Shown piece after piece: positions 44,875 to 54,260 of a DNA stretch of 64,000 nucleotides. Source of the stretch: Acidobacteriota bacterium (GTDB lineage: Bacteria; Acidobacteriota; Vicinamibacteria; Vicinamibacterales; Vicinamibacteraceae); assembly GCA_020845575.1 (NCBI GenBank), contig JADLFL010000041.1:1-64000 (forward strand), written 5' to 3'. Every line of letters starts with the position of its first letter. Positions within the stretch are counted from its first letter, which is position 1. The position numbers and the translations under genes were made by a program. The notes beneath the pieces were generated by a model, which had not been told where the DNA came from, did no database searches, and worked only from the letters and a program-made list of their open reading frames with translations.

Positions 44875-45876
44875 ATGGATGCAGCCCTGCTGGTCGTCAT
44901 CGCGCTGATCCTCCTGGCGCTGGCGTTCGACTACATCAACGGCTTCCACGACGCGGCCAATTCGATCGCCACCGTGGTGTCCACGCGCGTGCTCACGCCA
45001 GGACAGGCGGTGGTCTGGGCGGCGTTCTTCAATTTCGTTGCCGCATTCGCCTTCGGCACCGCGGTTGCCAAGACCGTCGGTTCGGGCATGGTGGAACTGC
45101 GCTACGTCACGTTCGCGGTGATCGGCGCCGGGCTCACGGGTGCGATCGTGTGGAACCTGATCACCTGGTTCTACGGCCTGCCCACCAGTTCGTCGCACGC
45201 GCTGTTTGGCGGCTACGCCGGGGCCGCGGTTGCCAAGGCCGGCCTGCCCGCGATCATCTGGTCCGGTTGGGCCAAGACGCTCATCTTCATCGTCGTCGCG
45301 CCGGTGGTGGGCCTGTGCGTCGGCCTGGCCACGATGACGGCCACGTTCTGGCTGTTCCGCCGGTCGGCACCCGCCCGCGTGGACATGCTGTTCCGCCGCC
45401 TCCAGTTGCTGTCTGCCGCGCTCTTCAGCCTGATGCACGGCGCCAACGACGCGCAGAAGACGATGGGCATCATCACGGGCGTGCTCGTGACGGCGGGCTA
45501 CCTGCACACGTTCGAGGTGCCGTTCTGGGTGGTCATTGCCGCGCATCTGGCGATCGGCCTCGGCACGCTGTCCGGCGGCTGGCGCATCGTGAAGACGATG
45601 GGCAGCAAGATCACCAAGCTCGCGCCCGTGGGCGGCTTCGCCGCCGAGACGGGCGCCGCCGTCGCCATCCTCATCGCGACGGTCCTCGGCGTGGGCATCA
45701 GCACCACGCACACGATCACGGGGTCGATCGTCGGCGTCGGCGCGACGCGCCGTCTCTCCGCCGTGCGCTGGGGCATCGCCAGCCGCATCGTCTGGGCCTG
45801 GGTGATGACCATTCCCGCCGCCGCCCTCGTCGGCGCGTCGACGTTCTGGATCCTGCACCTGCTCGGCGCCGACTAG
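44875..45876 (+). CDS. pit: Inorganic phosphate transporter, Pit family
   Basis: A 333-residue membrane protein of the PiT/SLC20 family, an ion-coupled phosphate importer. The duplicated signatures are [20 protein letters not shown] near residue 23 and [14 protein letters not shown] near residue 185, with [17 protein letters not shown] between them. About ten hydrophobic helices are visible. Its position after DUF47 and behind a candidate PHO box suggests phosphate-starvation control. Confidence 0.93.
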   Translation: MDAALLVVIALILLALAFDYINGFHDAANSIATVVSTRVLTPGQAVVWAAFFNFVAAFAFGTAVAKTVGSGMVELRYVTFAVIGAGLTGAIVWNLITWFYGLPTSSSHALFGGYAGAAVAKAGLPAIIWSGWAKTLIFIVVAPVVGLCVGLATMTATFWLFRRSAPARVDMLFRRLQLLSAALFSLMHGANDAQKTMGIITGVLVTAGYLHTFEVPFWVVIAAHLAIGLGTLSGGWRIVKTMGSKITKLAPVGGFAAETGAAVAILIATVLGVGISTTHTITGSIVGVGATRRLSAVRWGIASRIVWAWVMTIPAAALVGASTFWILHLLGAD

Positions 45877-45882
45877 ACGCCG

Positions 45883-45946
45883 CCCGGTTGCCCGTTGCCG
45901 GCCCGCCAGGCCCCGGTTGCCGGTTGCCCGTTGCCGGTTGCCGGCC
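45883..45946. repeat. Heptamer repeat array between pit and the nitrate cluster
   Basis: CCCGGTTGCCCGTTGCCGG at 45884 and CCCGGTTGCCGGTTGCCCG from 45912, with a final GGTTGCCGGCC. The orientation is that of the right arm at 6834. It is the longest intergenic copy. Confidence 0.8.
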
Positions 45947-45979
45947 GTGAGGCCCCCGATTCGTGATAAGACTCTGGCC

Positions 45980-48241
45980 GTGTCCAGCGACCGGCCCGCG
46001 GGGCAGGGCTCGAACACGGCGCTCGCGCTGGCGACCGTGTCGTTCACGGTGTCGTTTGCCGCGTGGGGCCTGGTCGGCGGCCTGGCCTCCATCTTCTCGA
46101 ACCTCTATGCACTGACGGCATCGCAAACGGCGCTGCTCGTCGCCGTGCCGGTCCTGCTGGGATCGCTGGCCCGTCTGCCCATGGGCATGGTCACCGATCG
46201 CTGGGGTGGCCGATTCGTCTTCGCGGCGCTGCTCGTCTTCTCGTCGCTGGCCGCGCTCGTCGTACCGCTGACCGACAGCTACGCGACGTTGCTGGTCGCC
46301 GCGCTCCTCATCGGGATGGCGGGATCGTCGTTCTCCGTCGGCGCGGCGTTCGTGTCACGATGGACGCCACCCGGCCGGCAGGGAACCGCACTCGGCATCT
46401 ACGGACTGGGCGCGCTGGGGCAGTCGCTGGCCGTCTTCGTCGGTCCCGTGGCGGCGACGCGCTGGGGCTGGCAGGCGGGGTTCTACGCGACGAGCGTCCT
46501 CCTGCTGGTGTGGGCGATGGTCTACGTTGCGCTCGCGCGCAATCCCGTCGGCGCCGCGCGGCCCGCCAGTGTGGGAGCGATGGTGACGGTGTTGCGCCGC
46601 TCTCCGATCGCGTGGCTGCTCGGCGCCTTCTACTTTCTGACGTTCGGCGGCTTTGTCGCCTTCTCGATCTACCTGCCGACGCTGCTGCGCGTGCAGTTCG
46701 GCATGACGCCTGCCGACGCCGGCTTGCGTGCGGCGGGCTTTGTCGTGCTGGCGACGCTGATGCGACCCGTGGGCGGCTGGCTGGCCGATCGCATCGGCGG
46801 GGCGCAGGTGTTGTCATGGGTGTTCGGCGGCGTGGCGGTGATGGCGCTCCTGCTGATCTCGTCGGCGATGGTGCCCTTCACGGTCGGCGCGCTCGGCTGC
46901 GCGGCGCTGCTCGGCGCCGGCAACGGTGCCGTCTTCAAGCTCGTGCCCGAACACTTTCCCAGGGATACGGGCACGGTCACCGGCCTGGTTGGTGCGCTCG
47001 GCGGCCTCGGCGGTTTCTTCCCACCGATCCTCCTTGGCGTCTTCCGCGATCAGGTGGGCGTGATGTGGCCGGGGTTCGTGCTGCTCTCGCTCACGGCGCT
47101 CACGCTGCGCATCGCCAACGCCCGGGTCTTCCGCCCCGCTGACGTCGCATGGGCGCGCGGACTGCCCGTCGCGGCGCGCCAGGCGCTGGAGCGTGTCAGG
47201 GCGGGTGCGTGGGCCACGCTCATGACGGCGGGGCTCGGGGCGATGATCGTGGTCGGCTCGCGGAACCTGCAACACTTCGACGCGGCACTCGTCGGTTACA
47301 CGTTCGCCACGCTGTTTGCCACGTTCGGGATCACCTATCGCTACGCAATGTGGCTCAATCGGCCGCCGACCCGCATGTACTGGCGGCGCGGGTGGCAGGC
47401 GTTCTTCGAGCGTCGGTCGCTCGCCGGCAATGCCGTCGGACTCGTCGGGCGCACGGTGGTCGAGTTCGCGGCCAACGCCTACATCTTCCGGCGCGGCCGG
47501 CTGCGCGGGCTGGCGCACTGGCTGATCATGTGGGGCTGCGTGCTCGCGGCGGCGATCACGTTCCCGCTCGTCTGGGGCTGGGTCCACTTCGAGACCGTGC
47601 CCGGCAATGTGGACATGTATCGCACGTTCGTCTTCGGCGTGCCGGTCCAGGACTTCCCCGTGGAGTCGACGCTCGCGTTCGTGATCTTCCACGGGCTCGT
47701 GTGGTCGTCGTTCCTGGTCATCGGTGGCGTGATGCTGGCGTTCAGGCGGCGCATGATCGATCACGGTGCCGTGGCCGTGCAGCAGTTCGGCCAGGACATC
47801 CTGCCGCTTCTGTTGCTGTTCGCGATCAGCATCACGGGGCTGATGCTCACTGCCAGTTACACGTGGATGAGCGGGTACGCGTACGAGTTCCTCGCCATCC
47901 TCCACGCCGTAACGGTGATCGTCACGCTGCTGTGGCTGCCGTTCGGCAAACTGTTCCACGTCTTCCAGCGCCCCGCGCAGCTCGGGGTCGGCTTCTACAA
48001 GGACGCCGGCCGTCGCGGCGAGCAGGCGCAGTGCCGGCGATGCCGGCAGCCCTTCGCGTCGCTGGCCATGGTGCGCGATCTCGCCATCGTCGAACGCGAA
48101 CTCGGGTTCCGTTACGAGATGCCCGACGGGTCGCATTATCAGGACGTCTGTCCGACGTGTCGCCGGGCGCTCTTCGGCCTGGCACAGGGTGCGCTGTGGC
48201 GCGAGTATCTCAACGACCGCGGGACGCGGGAAGGAGCGTAG
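45980..48241 (+). CDS. NarK-type nitrate/nitrite transporter fused to a NarI-like diheme membrane domain
   Basis: A 753-residue fusion. Residues about 10-400 are a NarK/NasA-type major facilitator ([60 protein letters not shown]). Residues about 425-680 hold four or five more helices with histidines at [33 protein letters not shown] and KLFHVFQRP, the pattern of a NarI-like diheme cytochrome b. The last 60 residues have CRRC and CPTC, a rubredoxin-like or zinc fold. It would import nitrate and pass quinol electrons to the downstream reductase. The GTG at 45980 follows the repeat; the upstream frame is repeat-derived. Confidence 0.85.
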   Translation: MSSDRPAGQGSNTALALATVSFTVSFAAWGLVGGLASIFSNLYALTASQTALLVAVPVLLGSLARLPMGMVTDRWGGRFVFAALLVFSSLAALVVPLTDSYATLLVAALLIGMAGSSFSVGAAFVSRWTPPGRQGTALGIYGLGALGQSLAVFVGPVAATRWGWQAGFYATSVLLLVWAMVYVALARNPVGAARPASVGAMVTVLRRSPIAWLLGAFYFLTFGGFVAFSIYLPTLLRVQFGMTPADAGLRAAGFVVLATLMRPVGGWLADRIGGAQVLSWVFGGVAVMALLLISSAMVPFTVGALGCAALLGAGNGAVFKLVPEHFPRDTGTVTGLVGALGGLGGFFPPILLGVFRDQVGVMWPGFVLLSLTALTLRIANARVFRPADVAWARGLPVAARQALERVRAGAWATLMTAGLGAMIVVGSRNLQHFDAALVGYTFATLFATFGITYRYAMWLNRPPTRMYWRRGWQAFFERRSLAGNAVGLVGRTVVEFAANAYIFRRGRLRGLAHWLIMWGCVLAAAITFPLVWGWVHFETVPGNVDMYRTFVFGVPVQDFPVESTLAFVIFHGLVWSSFLVIGGVMLAFRRRMIDHGAVAVQQFGQDILPLLLLFAISITGLMLTASYTWMSGYAYEFLAILHAVTVIVTLLWLPFGKLFHVFQRPAQLGVGFYKDAGRRGEQAQCRRCRQPFASLAMVRDLAIVERELGFRYEMPDGSHYQDVCPTCRRALFGLAQGALWREYLNDRGTREGA

Positions 48242-48247
48242 GCCGTC

Positions 48248-50518
48248 ATGGCGGAGATTCCTGTCGATCCTCTGCAGATCATCAGCGGCTTCGGCCCGCA
48301 CGTGTCGTCGATGACCGGTGCCCGGTTGTCGACCAGTCTCGAGCCTGACCGGACCGTCAAGACGCATTGCTGCTTCTGCGGACAGCAATGCGGCATCCAG
48401 TTGAAGGTGCGCGACAACCAGGTGATCGGGTTCGAGCCGTGGGAGGAGTTCCCGTTCAATCGCGGAATGCTGTGCCCGAAAGGCGTCAAGCGCTACCTGC
48501 AGGGTTCGCATCCCGATCGCCTGACCACGGCGCTGCGCCGCGACCCCTCGTCGAGCACGGGTTTCAGTCCGATGCCGTACACGGAGGCCATCCAGCGCGT
48601 GGCGGCGGAGGTCGGCCGGATTCAGGCCGAGTACGGGCCCGGGGCCGTGGCTGTGCTCGGCGGCGCGAGTCTCACCACCGAGAAGACGTATCTGCTCGGC
48701 AAGTTCGCACGCGTGTGCCTGAAGACGCCGTTCATCGACTACAACGGCCGGCTGTGCATGGTGAGCGCCGGGGCCGCGAACAAGAAGGCCTTCGGCATCG
48801 ATCGCGTCACGAGTCCGTGGGCCGACATGATCGGCACCGAGGTGATCTGGGTGGCCGGCTCGAACGTGGCCGAGTGCTCGCCGATCACCACGAACTACCT
48901 GTGGCAGGCGCGCGAGCAGGGTGCGCGCATCATCATCCAGGATCCGCGCATCACGCCGGTGGCACGCACGTGCGACCTCTACCTGCCCGTCAAGCCGGGG
49001 CGTGATGCGGCGCTCTTTGCCGGCGTGCTGCAGATCATGATCGAGCGCGACTGGCTCGATCACGAGTTCATCGCCGCGCACACGACAGGCTTCGACGATG
49101 TGGCGGCCTATTGTCGCGACTGGACGCTGGCGCGCACGGCCGATGTGACGGGCGTCCCGCAGCGCGCGCTGCTGCAGGCCGCCGAGTGGTGGGGCACCGC
49201 CACGAGCAGCTTCCTGCTCCACGCCCGCGGCATCGAGCATCACTCCAACGGCGTGCAGAACGCGCTCGGCGCGATCAACCTGGTGCTCGCATCCGGACGC
49301 ATCGGCACGTCACAGAGCGGCTACGGCACCATCGTCGGGCAGGCCAACGGCCAGGGCGGGCGCGAGCACGGTCAGAAGTGCGATCAGCTTCCCGGCTGGC
49401 GCGACATCAGCAATCCGGATCATCGTCGCTACATCGCCGGTGTCTGGGGCATCGACGAGGCGGCCCTGCCAGGACCAGGTGTCGACGCCTATGAGTTGTT
49501 CCGGAAGATCGATCGCGGCGAGATCAAGGGACTGTTGTCGATCTGTTTCAACCCGAAAGTCTCGCTGCCCGACAACGCGTTCGTCACGCGATGCCTCGAG
49601 AAGCTCGAGTTCTACAGCGCGATCGACTTCTTCCTGAACGACACCGCCTGGCATGCCGACGTGGTCCTGCCCGGCAGTCTCCACGAGGAGGATGAAGGCA
49701 CCGTCACGCAGGTCGAGGGGCGGATCATCAGGATCAACAAGGCTGTCGACTGCCCGGGTGACGCGCGTGAGGACTGGCGCATCATCCAGGACATCGCCGC
49801 CGCGCTCGGCCGGCCGCACGGCTTCACGTTCGCCGACCCGCGCGAGATCTTCGAGGAACTGCGCGTTGCCAGCCGGGGCGGGGTTGCCGACTATTCAGGC
49901 GTGACGTACGAGAAGATCGACAGGCAGTTCGGCGTGTTCTGGCCGTGCTACAGCGAGGACCCGCAGACCGGACAGCCGATCGATCACCCGGGGACGCCGC
50001 GCCTGTTCGAGCGCGGCAGCTACAACCCCGTGGCCAGGGGCGCCGGACCGTTCTATTTCCCCGACGGCCGCGCGCGCTTCAACGTCGCCGACTATCGTGA
50101 ACCCGTCGACGATGCCGGCGGTGAATTCCCCATTCATCTGACGACAGGACGCGTGATCAGTCAGTTCCTGTCTGGCGCGCAAACGCGGCGGATCGGACCG
50201 CTGGTGCGCCAGTACCCCGAGCCGCGCATCGAGATGCACCCGCGACTGGCGACCAGACTCGGCATCGCCGATGGCGACTGGGCCACGGCAGAGACGCGCC
50301 GCGGTGCGATCACGCTGCGTGCGCAGGTCGTGACAACGATTCGTCCCGACACGATCTTCATCCCCTACCACTGGCCTGGCCGCAAGAGCGCCAATCAGCT
50401 CACCGTGGCCGCGCAGGATCCGATCAGCAAGATTCCTCAATACAAGGTGTGTGGCTGTCGGGTCAGGCGGGCCGACGGACCACCGGACTACGCCTCGACG
50501 CTGGAGCCGCAGCAGTAG
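48248..50518 (+). CDS. Molybdopterin nitrate reductase catalytic subunit (NasA/NarB-like)
   Basis: A 756-residue bis-MGD molybdoenzyme. The N-terminal [4Fe-4S] motif is [16 protein letters not shown] with a fourth cysteine in [12 protein letters not shown]. Mo-cofactor motifs include [46 protein letters not shown] and [11 protein letters not shown]. GREHGQKxDQLPG is typical of cytoplasmic assimilatory NarB/NasA enzymes. There is no Tat signal. No FAD or extra [2Fe-2S] domain is fused, so electrons must come from the neighbouring Fe-S proteins. It starts 6 bp after the NarK fusion stop. Reduction of nitrate to nitrite is the likely reaction; another oxyanion is possible. Confidence 0.85.
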   Translation: MAEIPVDPLQIISGFGPHVSSMTGARLSTSLEPDRTVKTHCCFCGQQCGIQLKVRDNQVIGFEPWEEFPFNRGMLCPKGVKRYLQGSHPDRLTTALRRDPSSSTGFSPMPYTEAIQRVAAEVGRIQAEYGPGAVAVLGGASLTTEKTYLLGKFARVCLKTPFIDYNGRLCMVSAGAANKKAFGIDRVTSPWADMIGTEVIWVAGSNVAECSPITTNYLWQAREQGARIIIQDPRITPVARTCDLYLPVKPGRDAALFAGVLQIMIERDWLDHEFIAAHTTGFDDVAAYCRDWTLARTADVTGVPQRALLQAAEWWGTATSSFLLHARGIEHHSNGVQNALGAINLVLASGRIGTSQSGYGTIVGQANGQGGREHGQKCDQLPGWRDISNPDHRRYIAGVWGIDEAALPGPGVDAYELFRKIDRGEIKGLLSICFNPKVSLPDNAFVTRCLEKLEFYSAIDFFLNDTAWHADVVLPGSLHEEDEGTVTQVEGRIIRINKAVDCPGDAREDWRIIQDIAAALGRPHGFTFADPREIFEELRVASRGGVADYSGVTYEKIDRQFGVFWPCYSEDPQTGQPIDHPGTPRLFERGSYNPVARGAGPFYFPDGRARFNVADYREPVDDAGGEFPIHLTTGRVISQFLSGAQTRRIGPLVRQYPEPRIEMHPRLATRLGIADGDWATAETRRGAITLRAQVVTTIRPDTIFIPYHWPGRKSANQLTVAAQDPISKIPQYKVCGCRVRRADGPPDYASTLEPQQ

Positions 50519-50531
50519 CTGCACGGACGCC

Positions 50532-51218
50532 ATGGCCAAGCCCGATCAGCTCGAATTCTTCGTCGATCCCAACCGCTGCATCGGCTGCCAGTCGTGCGTG
50601 CAGGCGTGCTCGGAATGCGACACGCACCGCGGCGAGTCGATGATTCACCTCGAGTACGTCAGTCGCGCCGAGAGCGTGCAGACGGTGCCCGTCGTCTGCA
50701 TGCATTGCGAGCAGCCGACGTGCGCGGAGGTCTGTCCGGCCGACGCGATCAAGCGGACCGGCGACGGCGTGGTGCAGTCGGCGCGCAAGCCGCGCTGCAT
50801 CGCGTGCGGCAACTGCGTCGTCGCGTGTCCGTTCGGCGTGCCGGAGGTCTACGAAGACCGGAAGATCATGATGAAGTGCGACATGTGCTACGACCGCACC
50901 AGCGTCGGCAAGAAGCCCATGTGCGCGACGGTGTGTCCGAGCCAGGCGCTGTTTTTCGGTACGCGCGAGCAGATCGCGCAGCTCCGCCCGCTCTCGGCTC
51001 CCGTCAACACGTTCCAGTTCGGCGACCAGACGATCACGACACGCGTGCGGGTCATGGTGCCGCGTGCCGTGGCGATCCGCGCGCCGCATGTCGACGTCGT
51101 GGCGGCGATGGACGATCGCACGCAGAGTCGCGCGGTCACGCTGAAGATGGCGAGTCCGGATGCGGTATCGGACGCCGCGCCGATCGATGTCGATCCGTTC
51201 GCAGAGGTCGAGGTCTGA
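50532..51218 (+). CDS. NrfC/DmsB-like four-cluster ferredoxin subunit
   Basis: A 228-residue electron-transfer subunit. Cysteine groups are [51 protein letters not shown] and [11 protein letters not shown]...[13 protein letters not shown], the pattern of beta subunits holding up to four [4Fe-4S] clusters. It has no signal peptide, so it is cytoplasmic with the molybdoenzyme. The ATG at 50532 begins after the reductase stop at 50518. It probably carries electrons from the membrane domain to the molybdenum site. Confidence 0.88.
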   Translation: MAKPDQLEFFVDPNRCIGCQSCVQACSECDTHRGESMIHLEYVSRAESVQTVPVVCMHCEQPTCAEVCPADAIKRTGDGVVQSARKPRCIACGNCVVACPFGVPEVYEDRKIMMKCDMCYDRTSVGKKPMCATVCPSQALFFGTREQIAQLRPLSAPVNTFQFGDQTITTRVRVMVPRAVAIRAPHVDVVAAMDDRTQSRAVTLKMASPDAVSDAAPIDVDPFAEVEV

Positions 51219-51219
51219 C

Positions 51220-51849
51220 ATGGCGGATGTCGAGCGCAGGGCCTGTCCCGATCCGGCGACGCCGGCGTCGCCTCTGCAGGGCATGCCGCGACACGTCGAT
51301 CCGTCGTCGTTCGGGCACGACCACATCAGCATCGCCCCTGACTTCACGCCGTCCGGGGCGCAGCCGGCGTGGCGTCAGGATTTCCCGATCGACTGGCCGC
51401 AGGACCTCTATGTGGAGCGCCGTGACTTCCTCAGGTTCATGGTGCTCACGAGCGCGGCCTTCACGACGGGCCAGTTGTGGATTGCCGTGCAGAACTGGTA
51501 CCGCCGTCATCGCGGCCGGCCGCCGGTCCGGCGCGTGGCGTCGCTGGCCGAGGTACCGGTAGGCGGGAGTCTCGTCTTCCGGTATCCGGACGAACACGAA
51601 CCGTGTCTGCTGGTACGGCTCTCGGTGGACGAGTTCGTGGCGTTCAACCAGAAGTGCACGCATCTGTCGTGCGCGGTGGTTCCGCGGCCGGCCGAGAACA
51701 GCCTCTTCTGTCCCTGTCACAACGGTCGCTTCGATCTGCGGACCGGCGTGCCCATCGCGGGCCCGCCCAAGCGGCCGCTCACGCGGATCGTGCTGGAGCG
51801 TCGCGGCTCGGACATCTACGCGGTCGGCGTCGAGGCGCGCACGACATGA
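51220..51849 (+). CDS. Tat-anchored Rieske [2Fe-2S] protein
   Basis: A 209-residue Rieske protein. After a 55-residue unstructured N-terminus comes a twin-arginine anchor (VERRDFLRFMVLTSAAFTTG), then a Rieske domain with CTHLSCAVV and CPCHNGRFDL, giving the C-x-H and C-x2-H ligands. The anchor would place the cluster outside the membrane, as in cytochrome bc complexes. It starts 1 nt after the preceding stop and overlaps the next gene by four bases (ATGA). A quinol-oxidising role together with the diheme domain is an inference. Haloarchaeal nar operons also combine a cytochrome b with a Rieske protein. Confidence 0.85.
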   Translation: MADVERRACPDPATPASPLQGMPRHVDPSSFGHDHISIAPDFTPSGAQPAWRQDFPIDWPQDLYVERRDFLRFMVLTSAAFTTGQLWIAVQNWYRRHRGRPPVRRVASLAEVPVGGSLVFRYPDEHEPCLLVRLSVDEFVAFNQKCTHLSCAVVPRPAENSLFCPCHNGRFDLRTGVPIAGPPKRPLTRIVLERRGSDIYAVGVEARTT

Positions 51850-52088
51850 CGCGTCACAGGCCCGCGTTCAGCCGCGCCCAGCGCACGACGATCGTCCACG
51901 GGATGCTGGGGTTCGTGCTCATCGTGGTCATCCTGCAGCTCTGGCTGCTGACGGCGACGATGAACGCGTGGCTCGGTGGAGACGAATCGCTCGTGTGGCC
52001 CGGGCTGGCCGTCAGCGCGGGCGGGCTCGCGCTGAACGTGGGATTGCTGGCCTATCTCCGTCGCATCGAGCGCGCCAGCCGTTCCTGA
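51846..52088 (+). CDS. Small two-helix membrane protein of the nitrate cluster
   Basis: An 80-residue protein with two membrane helices (TIVHGMLGFVLIVVILQLWLL and LVWPGLAVSAGGLALNVGLLAYL). The ATG overlaps the Rieske stop (ATGA), so it is translated with it. It may assist assembly or membrane anchoring of the complex; I see no catalytic residues. Resembles the small DUF6755-type membrane proteins, but I am not certain of the family. Confidence 0.7.
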   Translation: MTRHRPAFSRAQRTTIVHGMLGFVLIVVILQLWLLTATMNAWLGGDESLVWPGLAVSAGGLALNVGLLAYLRRIERASRS

Positions 52089-52125
52089 CGCGCGCCTGTC
52101 AACTGCTGACTGCTCGCGAAGGCGT

Positions 52126-52238
52126 CGCCGCCGGATTTCATCCGGCGGACGGGCACCACTGACTGCCGGACAAAGTCCGGCAGCCCGAGAGAGTCCGGCA
52201 GCGCGCGTAGAGGAGGACCGGCTCTCCGAGCCCGGCCC
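52126..52238. repeat. Composite palindromes downstream of the nitrate cluster
   Basis: CGCCGGATTTCATCCGGCGG (around 52130-52150), GCCGGACAAAGTCCGGC (around 52167-52184) and the inverted GGACCGGCTCTCCGAGCCCGG (52214-52238) lie in the 165-bp convergent gap. The last is the palindrome found twice inside the DUF4175 gene. Any of them could act as a terminator. Confidence 0.7.
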
Positions 52239-52253
52239 TTCGCGCCTGCCCGC

Positions 52254-52955
52254 TCACGCGCCGATGAACCGATAGCCGAGGCCCACGACGGTTTCGATCT
52301 GCTCGCCTGCCGTGCCGAGCTTGGCGCGGAGGCGGCCGACGTGGACGTCCACCGAGCGCGTTTCGATCGTGTGGTCGTAGCCCCACACGCGCTCGAGCAG
52401 GCGGTCGCGCGAGAGGACGCGGTTGCGGTGTTCGACCAGGCACTGGAGCAGCTCGAACTCGCGGCGCGTGAGTCGAATCGGCGAGCCGTCGACGTGGATG
52501 GCGACGGCATCGAAGTCGGCGGTCAGGTGCGCGTCGCGATAGACGTGTGCAGCGGGTCGCTCGTCGGCGACGGCGGACGGGCGACGCAGCACGGCGCGCA
52601 CGCGCGCGGCGAGCTCGCGCAGGCTGAACGGCTTGGTGATGTAGTCGTCGGCGCCGAGATCGAGCCCCGCCACGCGGTCCACTTCCGTCGCGCGCGCCGT
52701 GAGCATGACGATGGGGACGTGACGTGATGCGGGGCGTGATTTCAGCACGCGGCACACGTCGAACCCGGACAGCACGGGCAGATTCAGGTCCAGGATGATC
52801 AGGTGCGGCGGCATCGCCGCCACCGCATCGAGCGCTGCCGCGCCGCTGGACACCGTCTCGACGCGCGTTCCCGGCTCCCGTTCCAGCGCATGTCTGACGA
52901 GATCCGCGATGTCGCGCTCGTCCTCGACGATCAGGATGCGAGTAGTCACGCCCAC
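52254..52955 (-). CDS. OmpR/PhoB-family response regulator (orphan)
   Basis: A 233-residue regulator. The receiver domain has acidic E11/D12 and phospho-acceptor D56 (LIILDLNLPVLSG), with switch residues in MLTARATEVD and KPFSLREL. The C-terminal winged helix (RLTRREFELLQCLVEHRNRVLSRDRLLERVW; ETVVGLGYRFIG) binds DNA. There is no histidine kinase next to it, so its partner is elsewhere. The start is a GTG with weak signals. It ends convergently with the nitrate cluster. Confidence 0.92.
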   Translation of the reverse strand: MGVTTRILIVEDERDIADLVRHALEREPGTRVETVSSGAAALDAVAAMPPHLIILDLNLPVLSGFDVCRVLKSRPASRHVPIVMLTARATEVDRVAGLDLGADDYITKPFSLRELAARVRAVLRRPSAVADERPAAHVYRDAHLTADFDAVAIHVDGSPIRLTRREFELLQCLVEHRNRVLSRDRLLERVWGYDHTIETRSVDVHVGRLRAKLGTAGEQIETVVGLGYRFIGA

Positions 52956-53012
52956 CCACGGTACGTCGCAGTCATGTCCCCCGCGTGTCGGGACGGTTAA
53001 TTCCGTGTTTCC

Positions 53013-53051
53013 GCCATGCGCGGGCCGGGCAAGGCCATGTGCGGGCCGGGC
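53013..53051. repeat. Two tandem 18-bp repeats before the AI-2E gene
   Basis: GCCATGCGCGGGCCGGGC at 53013-53030 and GCCATGTGCGGGCCGGGC at 53034-53051, 21 bp apart, end 10 bp before the TATGAT box. They could be binding sites for a regulator of the AI-2E gene. Confidence 0.5.
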
Positions 53052-53060
53052 GTTCCTGTT

Positions 53061-53066
53061 TATGAT
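53061..53066 (+). promoter_or_regulatory. Candidate -10 box of the AI-2E family gene (leaderless)
   Basis: TATGAT, then GGTCC (5 nt) and the GTG at 53072. Confidence 0.45.
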
Positions 53067-53071
53067 GGTCC

Positions 53072-54229
53072 GTGCCTACTCGCGCTGATGCCGCGCCCCA
53101 CCTGCGGGCCAGGGAGAACCGGTTCCGGCTCGTCTTCCTGGTGATCCTCGTCTTCGGGATCACGGCGATCTTCATCGGGATGATCCGCTCGTTCCTGATG
53201 ACGATCCTGCTGGCGGCGATCTTCGCCGGGCTGGGGTACCCGCTGTTCGCCGCGCTGACCGTACGGTTGCGGGGCAGGCGTGCGCTGGCGGCGCTGGCCA
53301 CGCTCTTCATCGGCGTCCTGGCTGTGGTCGTGCCGCTCGGCGTCGTCGTGTGGCTGGTCACGCTGCAGGCGATTCGGCTCAGCGAGAACGTCCGACCGTG
53401 GATCGAGCAGATGGCCTCGCAGCCGACGTCGCTCGCACCGGTGGTCGAGCGCTTGCCGTTTGCCGAACACCTCGTGCCGTATCGCGACCAACTGCTGCAG
53501 AAGGCCGCCGAGCTCCTGAGCGGCCTCGGTGGCGCCACCGTCGCCGCGCTCTCGAGCACGACGCTCGGCGGGCTGCAGTTGGTCTTCAACGCGGCCATCA
53601 TGGCCTACACGATCTTCTTCCTGCTGCTCGACGGACCGCGGATCCTGACGGCGCTGCGCCGTTTCCTTCCGCTCGGCGAGCACGAGCGCGATGTGCTGCT
53701 CGACAAGTTCGTGTCGGTCGCGCGTGCCACCCTGAAGGGCACGCTCGTCATCGGCGCGGTGCAGGGCACGCTCGGCGGCCTGGCGTTCTGGGTGGCGGGC
53801 ATCGAACACGCGGCGTTCTGGGGCGCGGTCATGGTGGTGCTGTCGGTGATTCCTCTGCTCGGCGGCGCCATGGTGTGGGTGCCGGCCTGTATCATCCTGG
53901 CACTCAGGGGGCAGTGGGTGACGGCGTTGCTGCTGGCCGCTTTCTGCAGCCTCATCGTGGGTTCGGTCGACAACGTGCTGCGCCCTCGTCTCGTTGGACG
54001 CGACACGGAGATGCACGACCTGATGATCCTCTTCTCGACGCTCGGTGGCATCATTGCCTTCGGCGCGATCGGCTTCATCATCGGCCCCATCATCGCCGCC
54101 CTCTTCCAGACCGCGTGGGAGCTGTTCGGTGAAGCCTTCTCGGATCAGCTGCCCCCCTCGGAGGGAGTGGTGGACATTACCAATGCCGAGAATGCCGAAA
54201 GCGCCGGAAACGCCGGCCTGAGCTCCTGA
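53072..54229 (+). CDS. AI-2E family (PerM/TqsA-like) permease
   Basis: A 385-residue membrane protein with eight or so helices (FRLVFLVILVFGITAIFIGMI; TLFIGVLAVVVPLGVVVWLV; GLQLVFNAAIMAYTIFFLLLDGPRILTAL; GTLVIGAVQGTLGGLAFWVAG; MVVLSVIPLLGGAMVWVPA). This is the AI-2E/PerM exporter pattern. Family members include an autoinducer-2 exporter and Na+(Li+)/H+ antiporters, so the substrate is open. The 3' end encodes TNAENAESAGNAG, a small tandem. The asnB gene follows 31 bp later. Confidence 0.85.
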   Translation: MPTRADAAPHLRARENRFRLVFLVILVFGITAIFIGMIRSFLMTILLAAIFAGLGYPLFAALTVRLRGRRALAALATLFIGVLAVVVPLGVVVWLVTLQAIRLSENVRPWIEQMASQPTSLAPVVERLPFAEHLVPYRDQLLQKAAELLSGLGGATVAALSSTTLGGLQLVFNAAIMAYTIFFLLLDGPRILTALRRFLPLGEHERDVLLDKFVSVARATLKGTLVIGAVQGTLGGLAFWVAGIEHAAFWGAVMVVLSVIPLLGGAMVWVPACIILALRGQWVTALLLAAFCSLIVGSVDNVLRPRLVGRDTEMHDLMILFSTLGGIIAFGAIGFIIGPIIAALFQTAWELFGEAFSDQLPPSEGVVDITNAENAESAGNAGLSS

Positions 54230-54260
54230 CGTCCTCTTTCCTTCGCCCTGACGTCCTGTT

